From positions 124,001 through 188,000 of the forward strand of contig JABFSX010000004.1 in NCBI GenBank assembly GCA_013268835.1: DNA of 64,000 nt. Direction: 5' to 3'. The stretch comes from Candidatus Altimarinota bacterium. GTDB taxonomy: Bacteria > Patescibacteriota > Gracilibacteria > BD1-5 > UBA2023. The translations under genes were made by a program, and so were the position numbers. The notes below the pieces were generated by a model. It saw only the letters and a list, made by a program, of their open reading frames with translations. It was not told the DNA's origin and searched no databases. Position 1 is the first letter of the stretch, and each line of letters starts with the position of its first letter. Positions 33,287 through 44,169 of this stretch are shown in pieces.

Positions 33287-34711
33287 ATGCAAAAAAGAAC
33301 CAAGATTATCGCCACTGTCGGGCCTGCTACTGCATCGAGTGAGATGCTCGAAAAACTCAATAAATCTGGAGTTAATATCATAAGATTCAACTTTTCTCAT
33401 GCAGACTATATAACTGCTAATATCATAGCAAATAGGATCCATGACCTCAATGCTACTGGAAATACTTCTCTCTCACTCCTTCTCGATACCAAGTGACCAG
33501 AGCTTCGAACTGGTGATCTCACTGAGAAAAAATCATACAAAAAATGAGATATATTCCAGATTTTTTCGAGCCCAAGCGTATCAGGAAATGATCTCTCTTG
33601 TGACTATCCATACCTTTCCGAAGATGTAGAAATCGGAAAGATAATCGAAATAGATAGTGGACTCTTCCATGTGAAGGTTCTCTCAAAATGAGATGGATTC
33701 GTAGAAGTCGAAGCCATGAATGATGCTATCATCGGATCTCGTCGTCATGTGAATCTCCCAGGAGTCAAGATCAGGCTGCCTGGTATTATGGACAAAGACA
33801 AAGAAGATATCCTCTTTGGAATACTCAATGGGTTTCATTTTATCGCTGCATCATTCATCCGAACGGCTGATAATGTGAGAGAAATCCGCGACTTTCTCGA
33901 TATCAATGGTGGAAAAAATATCCGAATCATCTCGAAAATCGAAAATGCCGAAGGAATCGAAAATCTCGAAGAGATTATCGAAATTTCTGATGGAATTATG
34001 GTGGCTCGTGGCGACCTCGGAATCGAAGTTCCGATCGAAAAAGTACCAAAATATCAAAAACGAATTATCGATCTTTGTCGACAAAGTGGAAAATTCGTCA
34101 TCGTAGCAACACATATGCTCGAATCGATGATCGAACATCCATTCCCAACTCGAGCAGAGGTATCAGATATCTTCCGAGCTGTTCTCCAATGAGCTGATGC
34201 AACGATGCTCTCTGGTGAGACTACTACCGGAAAATACCCCCTTGAATCAGTAGATATGATGCGAAGCGTGATCCTCGAAGCAGAGGAAGAACTCGAACAC
34301 AAACATCATGAATACAGCAATACCAATCTAACTACTCGAGATATCGAAAAAAAATATCTCATCCGATGAGCACTCCAGATTGCTGAAGAACTCGAGATCG
34401 AATGAATCCTTCTTTTTACAAAATCAGGTCGTCTCGCTCGTCTTGCAGCAGCCTACAGACCCAATATCTACATCCATACTTTCTCTGCTGAAACGAGTAC
34501 GATTGGATATATGCAAATGCTCTATGGAATTGTTCCACATCATCTCACAACTTGGGGAGATCACACAACCAATATAGAAAATGCTCTCAAAAAACTTCTC
34601 AAAGAAGGCATCGTCACGAGAGAAAGTCGAGTGATCGCTATCACCGATCTCATCAAAAATAATCTCGAAGTTCCTGCGATGGAGATCATCACGGTAGGTG
34701 ACTTTATCTAA
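33287..34711 (+). CDS. pyk: Pyruvate kinase
   Basis: This 474-residue glycolytic enzyme converts PEP and ADP to pyruvate and ATP. It has KIIATVGPATAS, IIRFNFSHADY, LLLDTKGPELRTG (the G as TGA), NLPGVKIRLPGIMDKDKEDI, IISKIENAEGIENL, GIMVARGDLGIEVPIE, ATHMLESMIEHPFPTRAEVSDIF and DATMLSGETTTGKYP. The C-terminal domain is full length. In FPTRAEVSD the invariant Arg is CGA, showing CGA is still arginine. Confidence 0.96.
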
Positions 34712-34734
34712 TTAAAATCACTAATTTTTAGTTT

Positions 34735-35268
34735 ATGAAAAAAAATATTGGTATTTTTCTCATTATTACTGCTATACTATTATGTATAAGTAGCTATATT
34801 TATTGGTATGTAGTACCGAATTCTACAATAAAGACCTATATACAAAATACAACAAGAGAATGATATGAAATAAAAATCCAGAAATATGAATGACTCTGTA
34901 TAAGTCCATGTAAAATTAATCATGAGCTCTTCAATAAAGATTATCTCATTTCATATGAAATGAAATGAGATAAGATAATCTCGTATAAAATTCATGATAT
35001 CACTTTTAATGAAAGAATAGAACTTATTAATAATCTTAATATAAATTCCTTAAAATCAGTAGAGATATTACGTTGAGATATTAATGCCATGTTTGATTGA
35101 CCAAGAACAGTTATTTCTGTTACAAAAAATTGATCTGTAGTATTCGAGACTGATTATAATGCAAATATCTCAAAAAAATATATGTCATGAAGCGCTGATG
35201 ATGTTAATTATGTATTTAATTTTTACAAAAAACTGGAAGAAATTAGAAACAACAATCTAAAAAACTAA
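34735..35268 (+). CDS. Membrane-anchored hypothetical protein
   Basis: This 177-residue protein has an N-terminal hydrophobic helix (residues 5-24) and a predicted extracytoplasmic domain rich in Ile, Asn and Lys. Nine or more TGA codons read as Gly. No family was recognised. It follows pyk after 23 bp and precedes a zinc-ribbon gene. Confidence 0.7.
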
Positions 35269-35278
35269 TCAAAAAATT

Positions 35279-35536
35279 ATGAAAAAACACTGCCAATCTT
35301 GTGGTATGCCACTTGAGCAAGATCCAGAAAAATGAGGAACTGAACTAGATGGAACTCATAGTATAAAATATTGTTCACTCTGTTATATGAGTGGGGAATT
35401 TATATGAAAAGATTGTACTCTCGAAGAGATGATACAAATCGTCGATAAAGCCACAAAAAAGATGTGACTCCCAGAGGCTCATAGAAAAATAGCACTCGCT
35501 GCAATCCCAAAACTAGAAAGATGGAACTGAAAATAA
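35279..35536 (+). CDS. Small zinc-ribbon protein
   Basis: This 85-residue protein is the paralog of 27009-27284. It reads KHCQSCGMPLEQDPEKGGTELDG, then YCSLCYMSGEFIGKDCTLEEM, and ends PKLERWNGK. The glycines of GGTE and others are TGA. PF12674-type zinc ribbons are often found near small stress genes, as here. Confidence 0.87.
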
Positions 35537-35591
35537 ATACAACAAAAGATTCTATTTTCAATTTTCGTACATTCCGATTGTCATTCTTCTA

Positions 35592-36011
35592 TTAGTCCAA
35601 ATTTCTCAATGTTCATATTAGATTTTCAGACATTTTTATTGTAGCCGAAGATGCCCTCATGGCCATATCCACCATAGTATGATAATCTCGTACAAGACTC
35701 TGTGTTCTTCAGAAAATGACGTCTCTATCCCCTCGGTTTACATAATAAACAGACCTATTTTCTGTTTGCAATTTTTTTATAAAAAAACCTTGCCACTTCA
35801 ATGATCTTCTCAATTCTTTCATATCAATAACTTGTCCATCTAGATGTATCTGCGAAAGTCCACCCTCTTGAACATGAAGACACATCAAATGATTCACATA
35901 CGTAGATAATTCTACAATATCGGAAATATTTCTCATATTTTGTGCCAATTTATGTGCGTTCTGTGTTTCCAACACATACTGTTCATATCTAGCAAGATCA
36001 AATTCCTCCAT
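35592..36011 (-). CDS. Hypothetical helical protein
   Basis: This 139-residue soluble, helical protein has no recognised domain. It has an internal TGA read as Gly and a Met-rich C-terminal helix. The ATG at 36011 is chosen over an in-frame TTG at 36020. It is alone on its strand. Confidence 0.65.
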
Positions 36012-36169
36012 AAAAAACAATATTATTGATAATTAAATATTATATATAAATAATAAATGTCAATATACATTGCTCATATTTCCTGATAATTCGTTGATAT
36101 ATCATCAATCTCAGATATAGTAATGCATACTATATAAAGTCTTAAAATTTATTTTTTATACTAATCACT

Positions 36170-36475
36170 ATGCACAAACCATGATACGTCTATGTATATA
36201 TGACCACCAATGAGAAAAATGGGATTCTCTATGTAGGAATCACTAATAATATCCTCCAGAAGATCGTCGATCACAAGTTCTGACTTGTAGAGGGTCTTGC
36301 GAAGAAATACGGACTCAATACGTGTATCTATTACGAATTCTATGCTGATATGGATGTGGCTATGGCGAGAGAAAAAGAACTCAAAGGGTGGAGTCGAGAA
36401 CAGAAAATCGAACTCCTTGAATCCAAGAATCCAGAATGGGCCGATCTTAAAGAAGAGATAAAAAAATTGAAGTAA
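36170..36475 (+). CDS. GIY-YIG domain protein
   Basis: This 101-residue protein has the GIY-YIG nuclease-domain pattern PGYVYVYMTTNEKNGILYVGIT at the N-terminus and RE-KELKGWSREQKIELLE. It belongs to the small UvrC-like YhbQ/GIY-YIG class, probably a DNA-handling protein. A TATACT box ends 7 bp before the ATG, so the transcript is probably leaderless. Two TGA glycines occur. Confidence 0.88.
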
Positions 36476-36519
36476 GTGTAGTGGATGGAAAAGTGTGAAT
36501 TTAAAATTAAAATTTTAAG

Positions 36520-37149
36520 ATGATGAATAAGTTTTTCAAAATTTTTCTACCTATTATATTTATCTTATTTTTTGCGTTAGTAGTATGAGCTTACTGGTGG
36601 AATTTTTGAACGAGACCTATTTCAGATAATCCAGAAAACTGGGGACAATTTTGAGACTATATTTGATGATTATTGAACCCTATTATCGGACTTGCAAATG
36701 TTGCATTATTAGTCTATGTATCATTAATTTTAGAAAAACAAAATTCACATAGAGAACTTATGCCATTAAGTCAAATAGATGAGGAAATACTAAAGAATAT
36801 CAATTGATCAACCTATAACATAAATATCAAAGTAAAAAATGTCTGATTATGACCCATGATCATGACTAATATAGTAATTATCTGATCTAATAACCAATCA
36901 TTTAATTGATTTGAAGAAATAGTGGATAATTTAAAAAAAATACAACAAGACATTAATTATAGCTATATATTCTGATGAAAAAAACTTATAATTGAGAAAA
37001 GTGATAAAAGAATGCTACTAGAAGTAAAAGTGAGTGAGTGAAGTACTTTAAATGAAGATATTTTGAAATATATAAGCCAACTAACTATAAGTTTAGAATT
37101 TACTGATTTGTTCGATAACAAATTTATAGAATCAGTAAAATTAAGGTAA
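36520..37149 (+). CDS. Two-TM membrane protein
   Basis: This 209-residue protein has a hydrophobic helix at residues 5-25, then a pattern SDNPENWGQFGDYIGGLLNPIIG leading into a second helix. That resembles the N-terminus of some phage-abortive-infection membrane proteins (putAbiC type). The rest is soluble, beta-rich, and not recognised. Many TGA glycines occur. A defence role is only a guess from the N-terminal pattern. Confidence 0.7.
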
Positions 37150-37248
37150 CTTTAATTATTTCTAATCTAGAAATATTAAATTAAATTCGCATCTTCCAAA
37201 ATCAAAAATCTAGATTTTAATAAATTCCTCAATATTATTCTTAATTAT

Positions 37249-37599
37249 ATGTCCACAAAACGAAATATTATTCTTGGAACCATCAGCATATTGCTGCTCT
37301 GAATATTATTTTTTGCATACCAATATACTCGTACTTACACTACTCCTATGGAAAATAAAACTTGTTTCAATGAAGAGAATTTTTTACAAGCATATTCAGA
37401 GCTAGAAAAATGAGATAACATCCAGATCGAAGATTTCACGATACGGATTTTTGAAGGAAAGATAGTCTTCGATGGAAAAAAGTGAGAAACACTCGGAAGT
37501 ATCTCAAAAGAAAAATGAATCACTCCGATCGTTATCTCTTGATATGATGCAATGCTGGCTCGTATGGATAGGGCGTTTTGTAATCTTTTAAAAAAATAA
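37249..37599 (+). CDS. Single-pass membrane protein
   Basis: This 116-residue protein has a membrane helix near residues 7-25 and an extracytoplasmic domain with several TGA glycines (KKGETLGSISKEKGI). No family was recognised. It ends 11 bp before the VOC gene and may share its transcript. Confidence 0.65.
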
Positions 37600-37609
37600 C
37601 TTACTCACT

Positions 37610-38095
37610 ATGAATATCACTACTTGCCTCTGGTCGCCAAACAACAAGGCTCTCGAAATGGCAGAATACTACTGTTCTGTATTTCCAGACTCAGAGATCA
37701 CTACCACATGACTCTACGATGAAGCAAATCCACATCTTCCTGGATCCAAGGCATGAGATGTGATGATCGTCGAGTTCACACTCCTCGGAAACAATCAATT
37801 CGCTATACTCAATGGTGGACCGTATTTCAATCACTCTTGTGCTGCATCTTGGATGATTCCCTGCAAGGATCAAGAGGAACTCGACTACTACTATGACAAG
37901 CTCTCAGCTCGCCCAGAAGCAGAGATGTGTGGATGGACTGAAGATCAGTTTGGAGTCTCTTGGCAACTCATCCCTGAGAATTTTACTCAGTATATGAAAA
38001 GTGGCACTGCAGAGTGAAAATCTAAACTCATGAAAGCAACTATGGACATGAAAAAACTGAGCTTCGATGCGATAGAAAAAGCCTATAATTCATAA
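37610..38095 (+). CDS. PhnB-type VOC protein
   Basis: This 161-residue protein has the vicinal-oxygen-chelate pattern of the PhnB/3-demethylubiquinone methyltransferase-like family: TTCLWSPNNKALEMAEYYCSVFPDSEI, VEFTLLGNNQFAILNGGPYF, and GVSWQLIPENF. These proteins bind metal or small ligands; the true activity is rarely known. Three TGA codons are used as Gly. Confidence 0.85.
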
Positions 38096-38113
38096 TATTT
38101 AATCTTACATTCT

Positions 38114-38575
38114 ATGGAATCATACTCACACGGACTATTCGAAGTTTCTGGATATCGAATCACGATAGAAAATCCTGAACGAGAACGAGAAACAATTATG
38201 TCCGCATGGAAACTCTGGTTTACAGAAAATATGGAAAATCTTGTCATAGACAAAGAATATCCAACCCTCCATGCCGTCTACTATAACTACCACGACCAAC
38301 TCGATAGAACTCGAAAATGATATGATATGCTCATCGGCTATATCACAAAAACAGGAATCACTCAAACAAATCCACAGATAACAACCATCCAGATTCCTGC
38401 ACAGGATTATCGATATACCACCCTCGATGACATATCACCTGAGAGCATATTTAGTACTTGGAATACGATCAATAGCACTCCAGCATCGGAACTCGCTCGC
38501 AACTATGGATATGATCTCGATATGTACAATGAGACCCATACTGGGATGACCATCGCTGTTTCTGTGAATGAATAG
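38114..38575 (+). CDS. GyrI-like/AraC effector-binding domain protein
   Basis: This 153-residue protein resembles the GyrI-like small-molecule binding domain: GYRITIENPERERETIMSAWKLW near the start, then DMLIGYITKTG and IPAQDYRYTTL. This fold senses small compounds. Only one TGA glycine is present (RTRKGYDML). It is transcribed with the VOC and EVE genes. Confidence 0.75.
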
Positions 38576-38578
38576 ATT

Positions 38579-39019
38579 ATGTTTATGCAAAACTATTATA
38601 TCATCTGCGTCTGCTTGGAACATACAAAACGAGGAATTGCATGAGGATTTATCCAATCTAATCATGGGAAATCAACCAATATCAAAAAACTCAAAACGGG
38701 TGATGGGATTCTTATTTATAGCTCAAAATATATATTCACTCCTGAAAACACTGAAGAAAATAAACTCCAAGCATTCACGGCACTTGGATATGTGCGAGAT
38801 GAAGAACTCTATCAGGGTGATATGGGATGAGGATTTACACCATTTCGTAGAAATATAGATTTCGAAAAAGAAACCAAACAAATTCCGATCATTCCACTTC
38901 TCTCTGATCTTGAGTTTGTGAAAGATGTGAAAAAATGGGGATTTCCTCTTATGTATTGATTTCTCCAAATATCGAAACACGACTTCGATCTTATAGCCTT
39001 GAAGATGATTTCTAAATAA
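38579..39019 (+). CDS. EVE domain protein
   Basis: This 146-residue protein has the EVE (PUA-like) pattern: NYYIICVCLEHTKRGIAGGFIQ, HGKSTNIKKLKTGDGILIYSS and a basic C-terminus. EVE domains bind modified bases in DNA or RNA and are common in defence and RNA modification contexts. The GG of IAGGF and of MGGGF use TGA. It starts 3 bp after the previous stop. Confidence 0.87.
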
Positions 39020-39038
39020 TTTTTTAACTCTACTATTT

Positions 39039-39476
39039 ATGACTCGACTCACTGTCTCAACTACCGTAAACAATTCCCTCGAAAAAGTATGGGAATCTTT
39101 CTGGAAATCGGAACATATTGTTCATTGGTGTTTTGCTTCGGATGACTGGCATTGTCCAAAGTCGGTATCTCCAGAACCTGCTGTTGGAGTGATATTTTCC
39201 AATACTTTTGCCGCAAAAGATGGGAGTTTTTCATTCGATCTCACGGCTCAATATACAGAAGTTGTCCCGATGAAAAAACTCGTCTATACTATGGGAGAGA
39301 TGAAGGAATATTTTCTCGATGCAGGTCGTGTAGTAGAACTATTCCTTGAGGAGACTCCCGAAGGAATCAAGATTATCGAAACATTCGATGCGGAGGATAT
39401 CCACTCAACCGAACAGCAGATTGCAGGATGGCAAGCTATTCTTGATAACTTCAAGAAATATACTGAAACTATTTAA
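39039..39476 (+). CDS. AHSA1/SRPBCC family protein
   Basis: This 145-residue protein has the SRPBCC (Bet v 1-like) fold pattern of activator of Hsp90 ATPase homologs: VSTTVNNSLEKVWESFWKSEHI, HWCFASDDWHCP, LTAQYTEVVPMKKLVYTM, and IIETFDAEDIHSTEQQIAGWQAILDNF. Ligand-binding is likely. It contains no TGA glycine. Confidence 0.88.
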   Translation: MTRLTVSTTVNNSLEKVWESFWKSEHIVHWCFASDDWHCPKSVSPEPAVGVIFSNTFAAKDGSFSFDLTAQYTEVVPMKKLVYTMGEMKEYFLDAGRVVELFLEETPEGIKIIETFDAEDIHSTEQQIAGWQAILDNFKKYTETI

Positions 39477-39478
39477 CT

Positions 39479-40189
39479 ATGAAAAATAATCGTATTATTA
39501 AAAGTATTCGCTTTTATGGCTGAATATCATGAAAAGATCCTTTATACATAGCAACAAAGGATACTATTTATATTTGAGATAGAATTGCAAGAAAATTAAA
39601 TGAATTAGATTATACGTACTGAGAATATAATCATTTATATATAAATCCTATTAATAATTTAGAAAATGGCATCTTAGTAGATTGAAAGACTTACGATTTT
39701 CCTGAATATAAGGGAATCAGAAATTTCAATTTTTGATTAGATGTAAATTACTTTAATTCACTTGATGACATAAGCAAAGATGAGATATTTATATCTATTA
39801 CATTTGATCTCCTTAAGAAAATAAGCACTCAAGATAATTTAGAAAAAGTTTTAGCTGTTGAAAAACTTATTAAATCTGAATGAAAAGCATTAAAAATTAA
39901 ATATAAAGAAAAGGAAACAAAAAAATACAAAATTATAATATCTTATCAAATATGAGCGAACTTATCGCCTGCTACTTTAGTTGTAGATTATTTTGATTTA
40001 TTACAATGAAATTTACATTATACTTTTGATCTTCCTTTAAAATACTGGGAGCATATTTATTATCTTGTTGATAAAATCATTTTTGATGATAACCATATAC
40101 TACTTAAACCTAAACAATCATTTGTTGCCACTATAAATAATCAATACTATACAACTCCAATTGTAATTGATATATCAAAAAAAGACTAA
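39479..40189 (+). CDS. Hypothetical protein
   Basis: This 236-residue soluble alpha/beta protein was not recognised. It is much more AT-rich and TGA-rich than its neighbours, which suggests a different origin. It starts 3 bp after the AHSA1 stop but may have its own transcript. A TGA-coded GG occurs near residue 15. Confidence 0.68.
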
Positions 40190-40227
40190 CCAATAAATAA
40201 TTTTTAATTTTTCTCACTTTCTTACTT

Positions 40228-40653
40228 ATGGAAATCTCACTCAATTGGCTGGCGATCATCATCATTACCCTTGTGACATTTTTTGGAGGAGCATTCTGGC
40301 ACGGTCCACTCTTCGGAAAAATCTGGATGAAGATACATCACGGAGACAAGAAATACTCGGAAGACGAGATGAAAAAAATGATGGAAGGCATGTGGAAACT
40401 TATGACTGCAGAATTCGTTGCGAGCCTTTTTATGATTATGACACTCGCATTTCTCATAGTGATGCTTCCTGTCTTTTCAGGGATACATCTCGCATTCCTT
40501 GTCTGGATAGGATTTGTAGTTCCAACGATGACCAGTGTTGTTCTCTGGGGAAATGATGCAAAAAAATATATGCTCACAAAAATAGTTATCTCATCAAGCT
40601 ATCGACTTGTCAGTCTCCTTATAGCTGGATATATCCTCAGTGTGTGGAAATAA
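40228..40653 (+). CDS. DUF1761 membrane protein
   Basis: This 141-residue protein has four membrane helices and the family pattern NWLAIIIITLVTFFGGAFWHGPLFGKIWM. DUF1761 proteins are small integral membrane proteins of unknown function. No TGA codon is used in the frame. Confidence 0.85.
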   Translation: MEISLNWLAIIIITLVTFFGGAFWHGPLFGKIWMKIHHGDKKYSEDEMKKMMEGMWKLMTAEFVASLFMIMTLAFLIVMLPVFSGIHLAFLVWIGFVVPTMTSVVLWGNDAKKYMLTKIVISSSYRLVSLLIAGYILSVWK

Positions 40654-40783
40654 TTCAAAAATTCCCCTCAAAATATACGTAAAGGATGTGTGAGTTTTTC
40701 CTGAAATAATGGTGAAGAAGATTGCAAAAATATTTTTTTATGAGATACTGTCTCACGTCGATTTATTTTCTTTCACTTTTTTT

Positions 40784-41440
40784 ATGAAAAAATACTTAGC
40801 CCTCTATGCCACCATCTGTACTCTTGTTGCAGCCCCGGCACTCTTCGCAGAAACTACTGGAACAGGAACTATTACCGGAACAGGAACTACTGTAAATACT
40901 GGAGTAGTAAGTACCTGAACTACAAATACAGGAACTTCTAATACGGGTACTACGAATACTGGATCAACAGGAACTGGGACAAGCTGTACCGTTGGAACTG
41001 GATTCCAGATGGATCTCATCGTCGCACAAGAAAAATACTCTATCGAACTCACTCGACTCATCACTGAGAAAAAAGTTGCCTTCCTTGTAGCAATGACTCT
41101 CACTGGAACAGCAAAAGTGGACGCTATCAAGGCAGCAAATCTCAAATTCAAAACTGGACATCAAGCAGCACTCAAAATACGCAATACGGTAAAAAAAGAT
41201 GCAAAATCAAGCCTTCTCCGTGACAAGATGCTCTGCAAAAATAACAAGAAAAATGATGATAAAAAACTAAAACACAGTGGGGACAATGAACAAATCGGAC
41301 ACGATAGCAATGATGACGATGATGATCGTGATGATGACAAGCAAAAATGAAAAGATAAAAACAAATCTCAAATGAAGGATCTAAAAAAATCTTTCAAAGA
41401 AATCAAAAAAATCGAAAAAAAGTTTTCGAACCATCGCTAG
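40784..41440 (+). CDS. Secreted Thr/Gly-repeat and acidic-tail protein
   Basis: This 218-residue precursor has a signal peptide (residues 1-22, ending LFA), a Thr-Gly repeat region (GTGTITGTGTTVNTGV), a central helical domain with KKVAFLVAMTLTG, and a charged tail with a run of Asp (DDDDDRDDD). It resembles adhesin-like linker proteins. Its Thr-Gly repeat has the same style as the large secreted protein at 60070. A terminator follows. Confidence 0.7.
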
Positions 41441-41450
41441 TATCACAAAA

Positions 41451-41482
41451 AATAAATCCCTAGAATTCTAGGGATTTATTTT
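41451..41482 (+). terminator. Rho-independent terminator
   Basis: The perfect palindrome AATAAATCCCTAGAATTCTAG and its complement arm end in a T-rich tail, 11 bp after the secreted protein stop. Confidence 0.88.
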
Positions 41483-41491
41483 GTATCTCTC

Positions 41492-41518
41492 TTGATTTTT
41501 CATTGTAGCCCATATAAT
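41492..41518 (+). promoter_or_regulatory. Promoter of the DUF1801 gene
   Basis: TTGATT at 41492-41497 is followed after 15 bp by TATAAT at 41513-41518. The ATG lies only 9 bp further, so the transcript would be leaderless or nearly so. Confidence 0.55.
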
Positions 41519-41527
41519 AGTATTTCT

Positions 41528-41866
41528 ATGAATGAAATCGATTCTTACATCTTGGGCATCGAGAATCCTCTTGAGCGAGATGCTCTCGAGAGTCTCAGAA
41601 AAACACTTCATGAACTCCTCCCTGGTGCTATCGAATGTATCTCTTATGGAATACCGACACTCAAGGTTGGTGGCAAGTGAGTGGCTGGATTTGGCTGGTT
41701 CAAGAATCACCTCTCATTCTTCCCTTTTTCTGGATCCATCTTCGAATATTTTCCAGATGAGATGAAAAAGTGGAAGCATACCAAATCAAGTCTTCACTTC
41801 ACCGTAGAAAAACCGATTCCAAGAGATTTCCTCGAAAAGATGATACAAAAACGGCTCGAACAATAA
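41528..41866 (+). CDS. DUF1801 (YdhG-like) protein
   Basis: This 112-residue protein has the DUF1801 pattern: RDALESLRKTLHELLPGAIECISYGIPTLKVGGK, FKNHLSFFPFSGS and KSSLHFTVEKPIPRDFL. The family is of unknown function, often near stress genes. One TGA glycine (GKGVAGF). It begins a run of small genes on the plus strand. Confidence 0.88.
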
Positions 41867-41878
41867 CTTTTACTAAAA

Positions 41879-42409
41879 ATGAATCAATCCTTCACTCAAC
41901 TTCTTCAAGACCGATTTGAGAACAATCCTCATCGTCATCCTAATATCAAGTGGTCAGATGTCGAGAAAAAACTCCAAAACTCTGAAAAACTCACCATTCT
42001 CGAAAAGATGGAATCTACCGGAGGCGAAGTCGATGTGGTTAATTTTGATACTAAGACTCAAGAATATATCTTCATGGACTGTTCTCGAGAGAGTCCAATC
42101 GGTCGCAGGAGTCTCTGCTATGACCAAATAGCACTCGATGCACGAAAAGAAAACAAGCCATCCTGATCTGCCGAGGAGATGGCGAAAACTATGGGAGTCT
42201 CGCTCCTGACCGAAGATGAATACAGGTACTTGCAATCACTCGAAGCAGTTGATCTCAAGACTTCGAGTTGGATAACAACTCCAGAATCTATCCGTAAACT
42301 CGGATGAGCCCTCTTCTCTGACCGACGATATGATACGATATTTACCTATCATAATGGAGCAGACTCCTACTACGCTGCACGAGGATGGCGAGGAAGTGTG
42401 CGGATATAA
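41879..42409 (+). CDS. DUF4256 protein
   Basis: This 176-residue protein matches DUF4256: LLQDRFENNPHRHPNIKWSDV, LEKMESTGGEVDVVNFD, YIFMDCSRESPIGRRSLCYD, and FSDRRYDTIFTYHNGADSYYAARGWRGS. Two in-frame TGA glycines, one in KPSGSAEEM. Function is unknown. Confidence 0.88.
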
Positions 42410-42448
42410 TTACATCTTTTAGCTTACTACTATTTTATTTTTACCACT

Positions 42449-42856
42449 ATGGCAAAACTCTATATCAATCTCCCGGTTGTAGATCTTCCACGAGCAACAG
42501 CATTCTATGAAGCAATCGGATTTACCAAAAATACTGACTTCTCGAATGAAGATGCTTCTGCGATGGTATGGGATGATACTCTCTCTGTTATGCTCCTTAC
42601 TCCTTGATTTTGTGCGAATTTCCTCGGAAAAAAGACGATCTCGGATGCATATACCACCACAGAAGTACTCAATGCTCTCCAGTTCGATTCACGTGAAGCG
42701 GTCGATACTTTTTTCAATAAAGCAATCACTGCAGGTGGTAAGAAAACGATTGAGGCCTATGATCATGGATTTATGTATGGTCGAGACTTCGAAGATCTTG
42801 ACGGACATATCTGGGAAGCATTCTGGATGGATGTGAGTCAGATGCCAAAACAATAA
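42449..42856 (+). CDS. VOC family protein
   Basis: This 135-residue protein has the glyoxalase-fold pattern INLPVVDLPRATAFYEAIGF and a C-terminal GRDFEDLDGHIWEAFWMD with conserved His and Glu. It is a bleomycin-resistance-type VOC protein of the extradiol/glyoxalase superfamily. One TGA glycine (LLTPGFCANF). Confidence 0.88.
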
Positions 42857-42865
42857 TTCCAATAT

Positions 42866-43261
42866 ATGACAACCTCATCTGACATCCTCGACTACGAATC
42901 CGAACTCACAGAGTGAGAAAGGATGATTTGTGAAGCTCTCCGAAATGAGATAGAATCCTCACTTCCTGAAGCTACATCCAAAGTCTGGCATGGGCATCCT
43001 GTCTGGTTTTTGGATAACAATCCGATTGTCTGATATTCAAAACTCAAGGATTCTGTTCAGCTCCTCTTCTGGAGCGGACAATCTTTCGATGAGGTGTGAC
43101 TCATGAATAACGGGGGTTTCAAGGCAGCCGAAAAACGGTATACCACACTCGAACAAATAGATACAATAGAACTCTCTCGCTGGCTCACAAAATCCCGAGA
43201 TATCCAGTGGGACTACGCAAATATCGTGAAGAAAAAATGAAAACTCGAAAGACTAAAATAA
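42866..43261 (+). CDS. DUF1801-like protein
   Basis: This 131-residue protein has the DUF1801 pattern: CEALRNEIESSLPEATSKVWHGHPVWFLDNNPIVGY, LLFWSGQSF, and KAAEKRYTTLEQID. It is a more distant paralog of 41528. Several TGA glycines. It starts 10 bp after the VOC stop. Confidence 0.82.
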
Positions 43262-43303
43262 AATATTCTCATTATCCATAATAATTACTAACCCTTTTAT
43301 ACC

Positions 43304-43726
43304 ATGGCACAGATCAATCCACACATCAATTTCAACGGAAATGCCGAAGAAGCATTCCATTTTTATCAATCAGTTTTTGGTGGAGAGTTCTCCAAAATTA
43401 TGCGTTTCAAAGACATAGCCAGTGAGGAATATCCAGTAGCAGAAAAAGAAGCCAATAAAATAATGCTCGTTGCCCTACCCATTGGCAACAATCTCCTGAT
43501 GGCGAATGATGTTCCTGAAAGCATGGGACGAACGAATGAAAACGAAAACAGAAGCAAGATATCGATCAGTGCAGAAAGCCGTGAAGAAGCATTCAGATTG
43601 TATAACGGACTCTCATCTGGTGGACAGGTCGAAGTACCTATGGATGAGGATTCTGGAAACTCATGCTTTGCTATGTTTCGAGATAAGTATGGTATCGAAT
43701 GGATGGTGGAATATGACCAAAAATAG
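43304..43726 (+). CDS. PhnB-type VOC protein
   Basis: This 140-residue protein has the PhnB pattern: INPHINFNGNAEEAFHFYQSVFGGEF, LPIGNNLLMANDVPES, and CFAMFRDKYGIEWMVEY. It is paralogous to 37610 but about 20 residues shorter. No TGA is present. Confidence 0.9.
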   Translation: MAQINPHINFNGNAEEAFHFYQSVFGGEFSKIMRFKDIASEEYPVAEKEANKIMLVALPIGNNLLMANDVPESMGRTNENENRSKISISAESREEAFRLYNGLSSGGQVEVPMDEDSGNSCFAMFRDKYGIEWMVEYDQK

Positions 43727-43738
43727 AAATCGGTTTCT

Positions 43739-43766
43739 GTCATTGCGAGGTACGAAACAATCCAGT
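43739..43766. repeat. Dispersed repeat-like sequence
   Basis: The sequence TCATTGCGAGGTACGAAACA and the following ATCCAGTC resemble the widespread TCATTGCGAG...AGCAATCC intergenic repeat of many bacteria. Only one copy is seen in this window. Confidence 0.4.
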
Positions 43767-43788
43767 CAACTCAAAAAATATTCCATTT

Positions 43789-44139
43789 ATGCAAAATACC
43801 AAAATATTCTCGATGCCATTCGCAAAAGTATATCCACTCTATATCACAAAAGTAGAGAAAAAATGACGAACCAAATCCGAAGTTGATGAAGTTATTTATT
43901 GGCTCACAGGATATGATGAAGTATGACTCCAGAGAATTATCGATGAATGAATTGATTTCGAGACTTTCTTCCGAGATGCTCCACTCCTCAATCCTGCTCG
44001 CATTAGCATAACGGGTGTTATCTGTGGGTATCGTATTGAAGAGATGGAAGATGGACTTATGCGGGAAATCCGCTATCTCGATAAACTCGTGGATGAACTC
44101 GCAAAAGGAAAATCGATGAAGAAGGTGTTGAGGAATTAA
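43789..44139 (+). CDS. DUF2200 protein
   Basis: This 116-residue protein matches DUF2200: [68 protein letters not shown], and [18 protein letters not shown]. Function is unknown. Three TGA glycines, including the conserved KKGRTK glycine. Confidence 0.9.
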
Positions 44140-44169
44140 CTCAAAATTACACTATAAAAATTAATACTT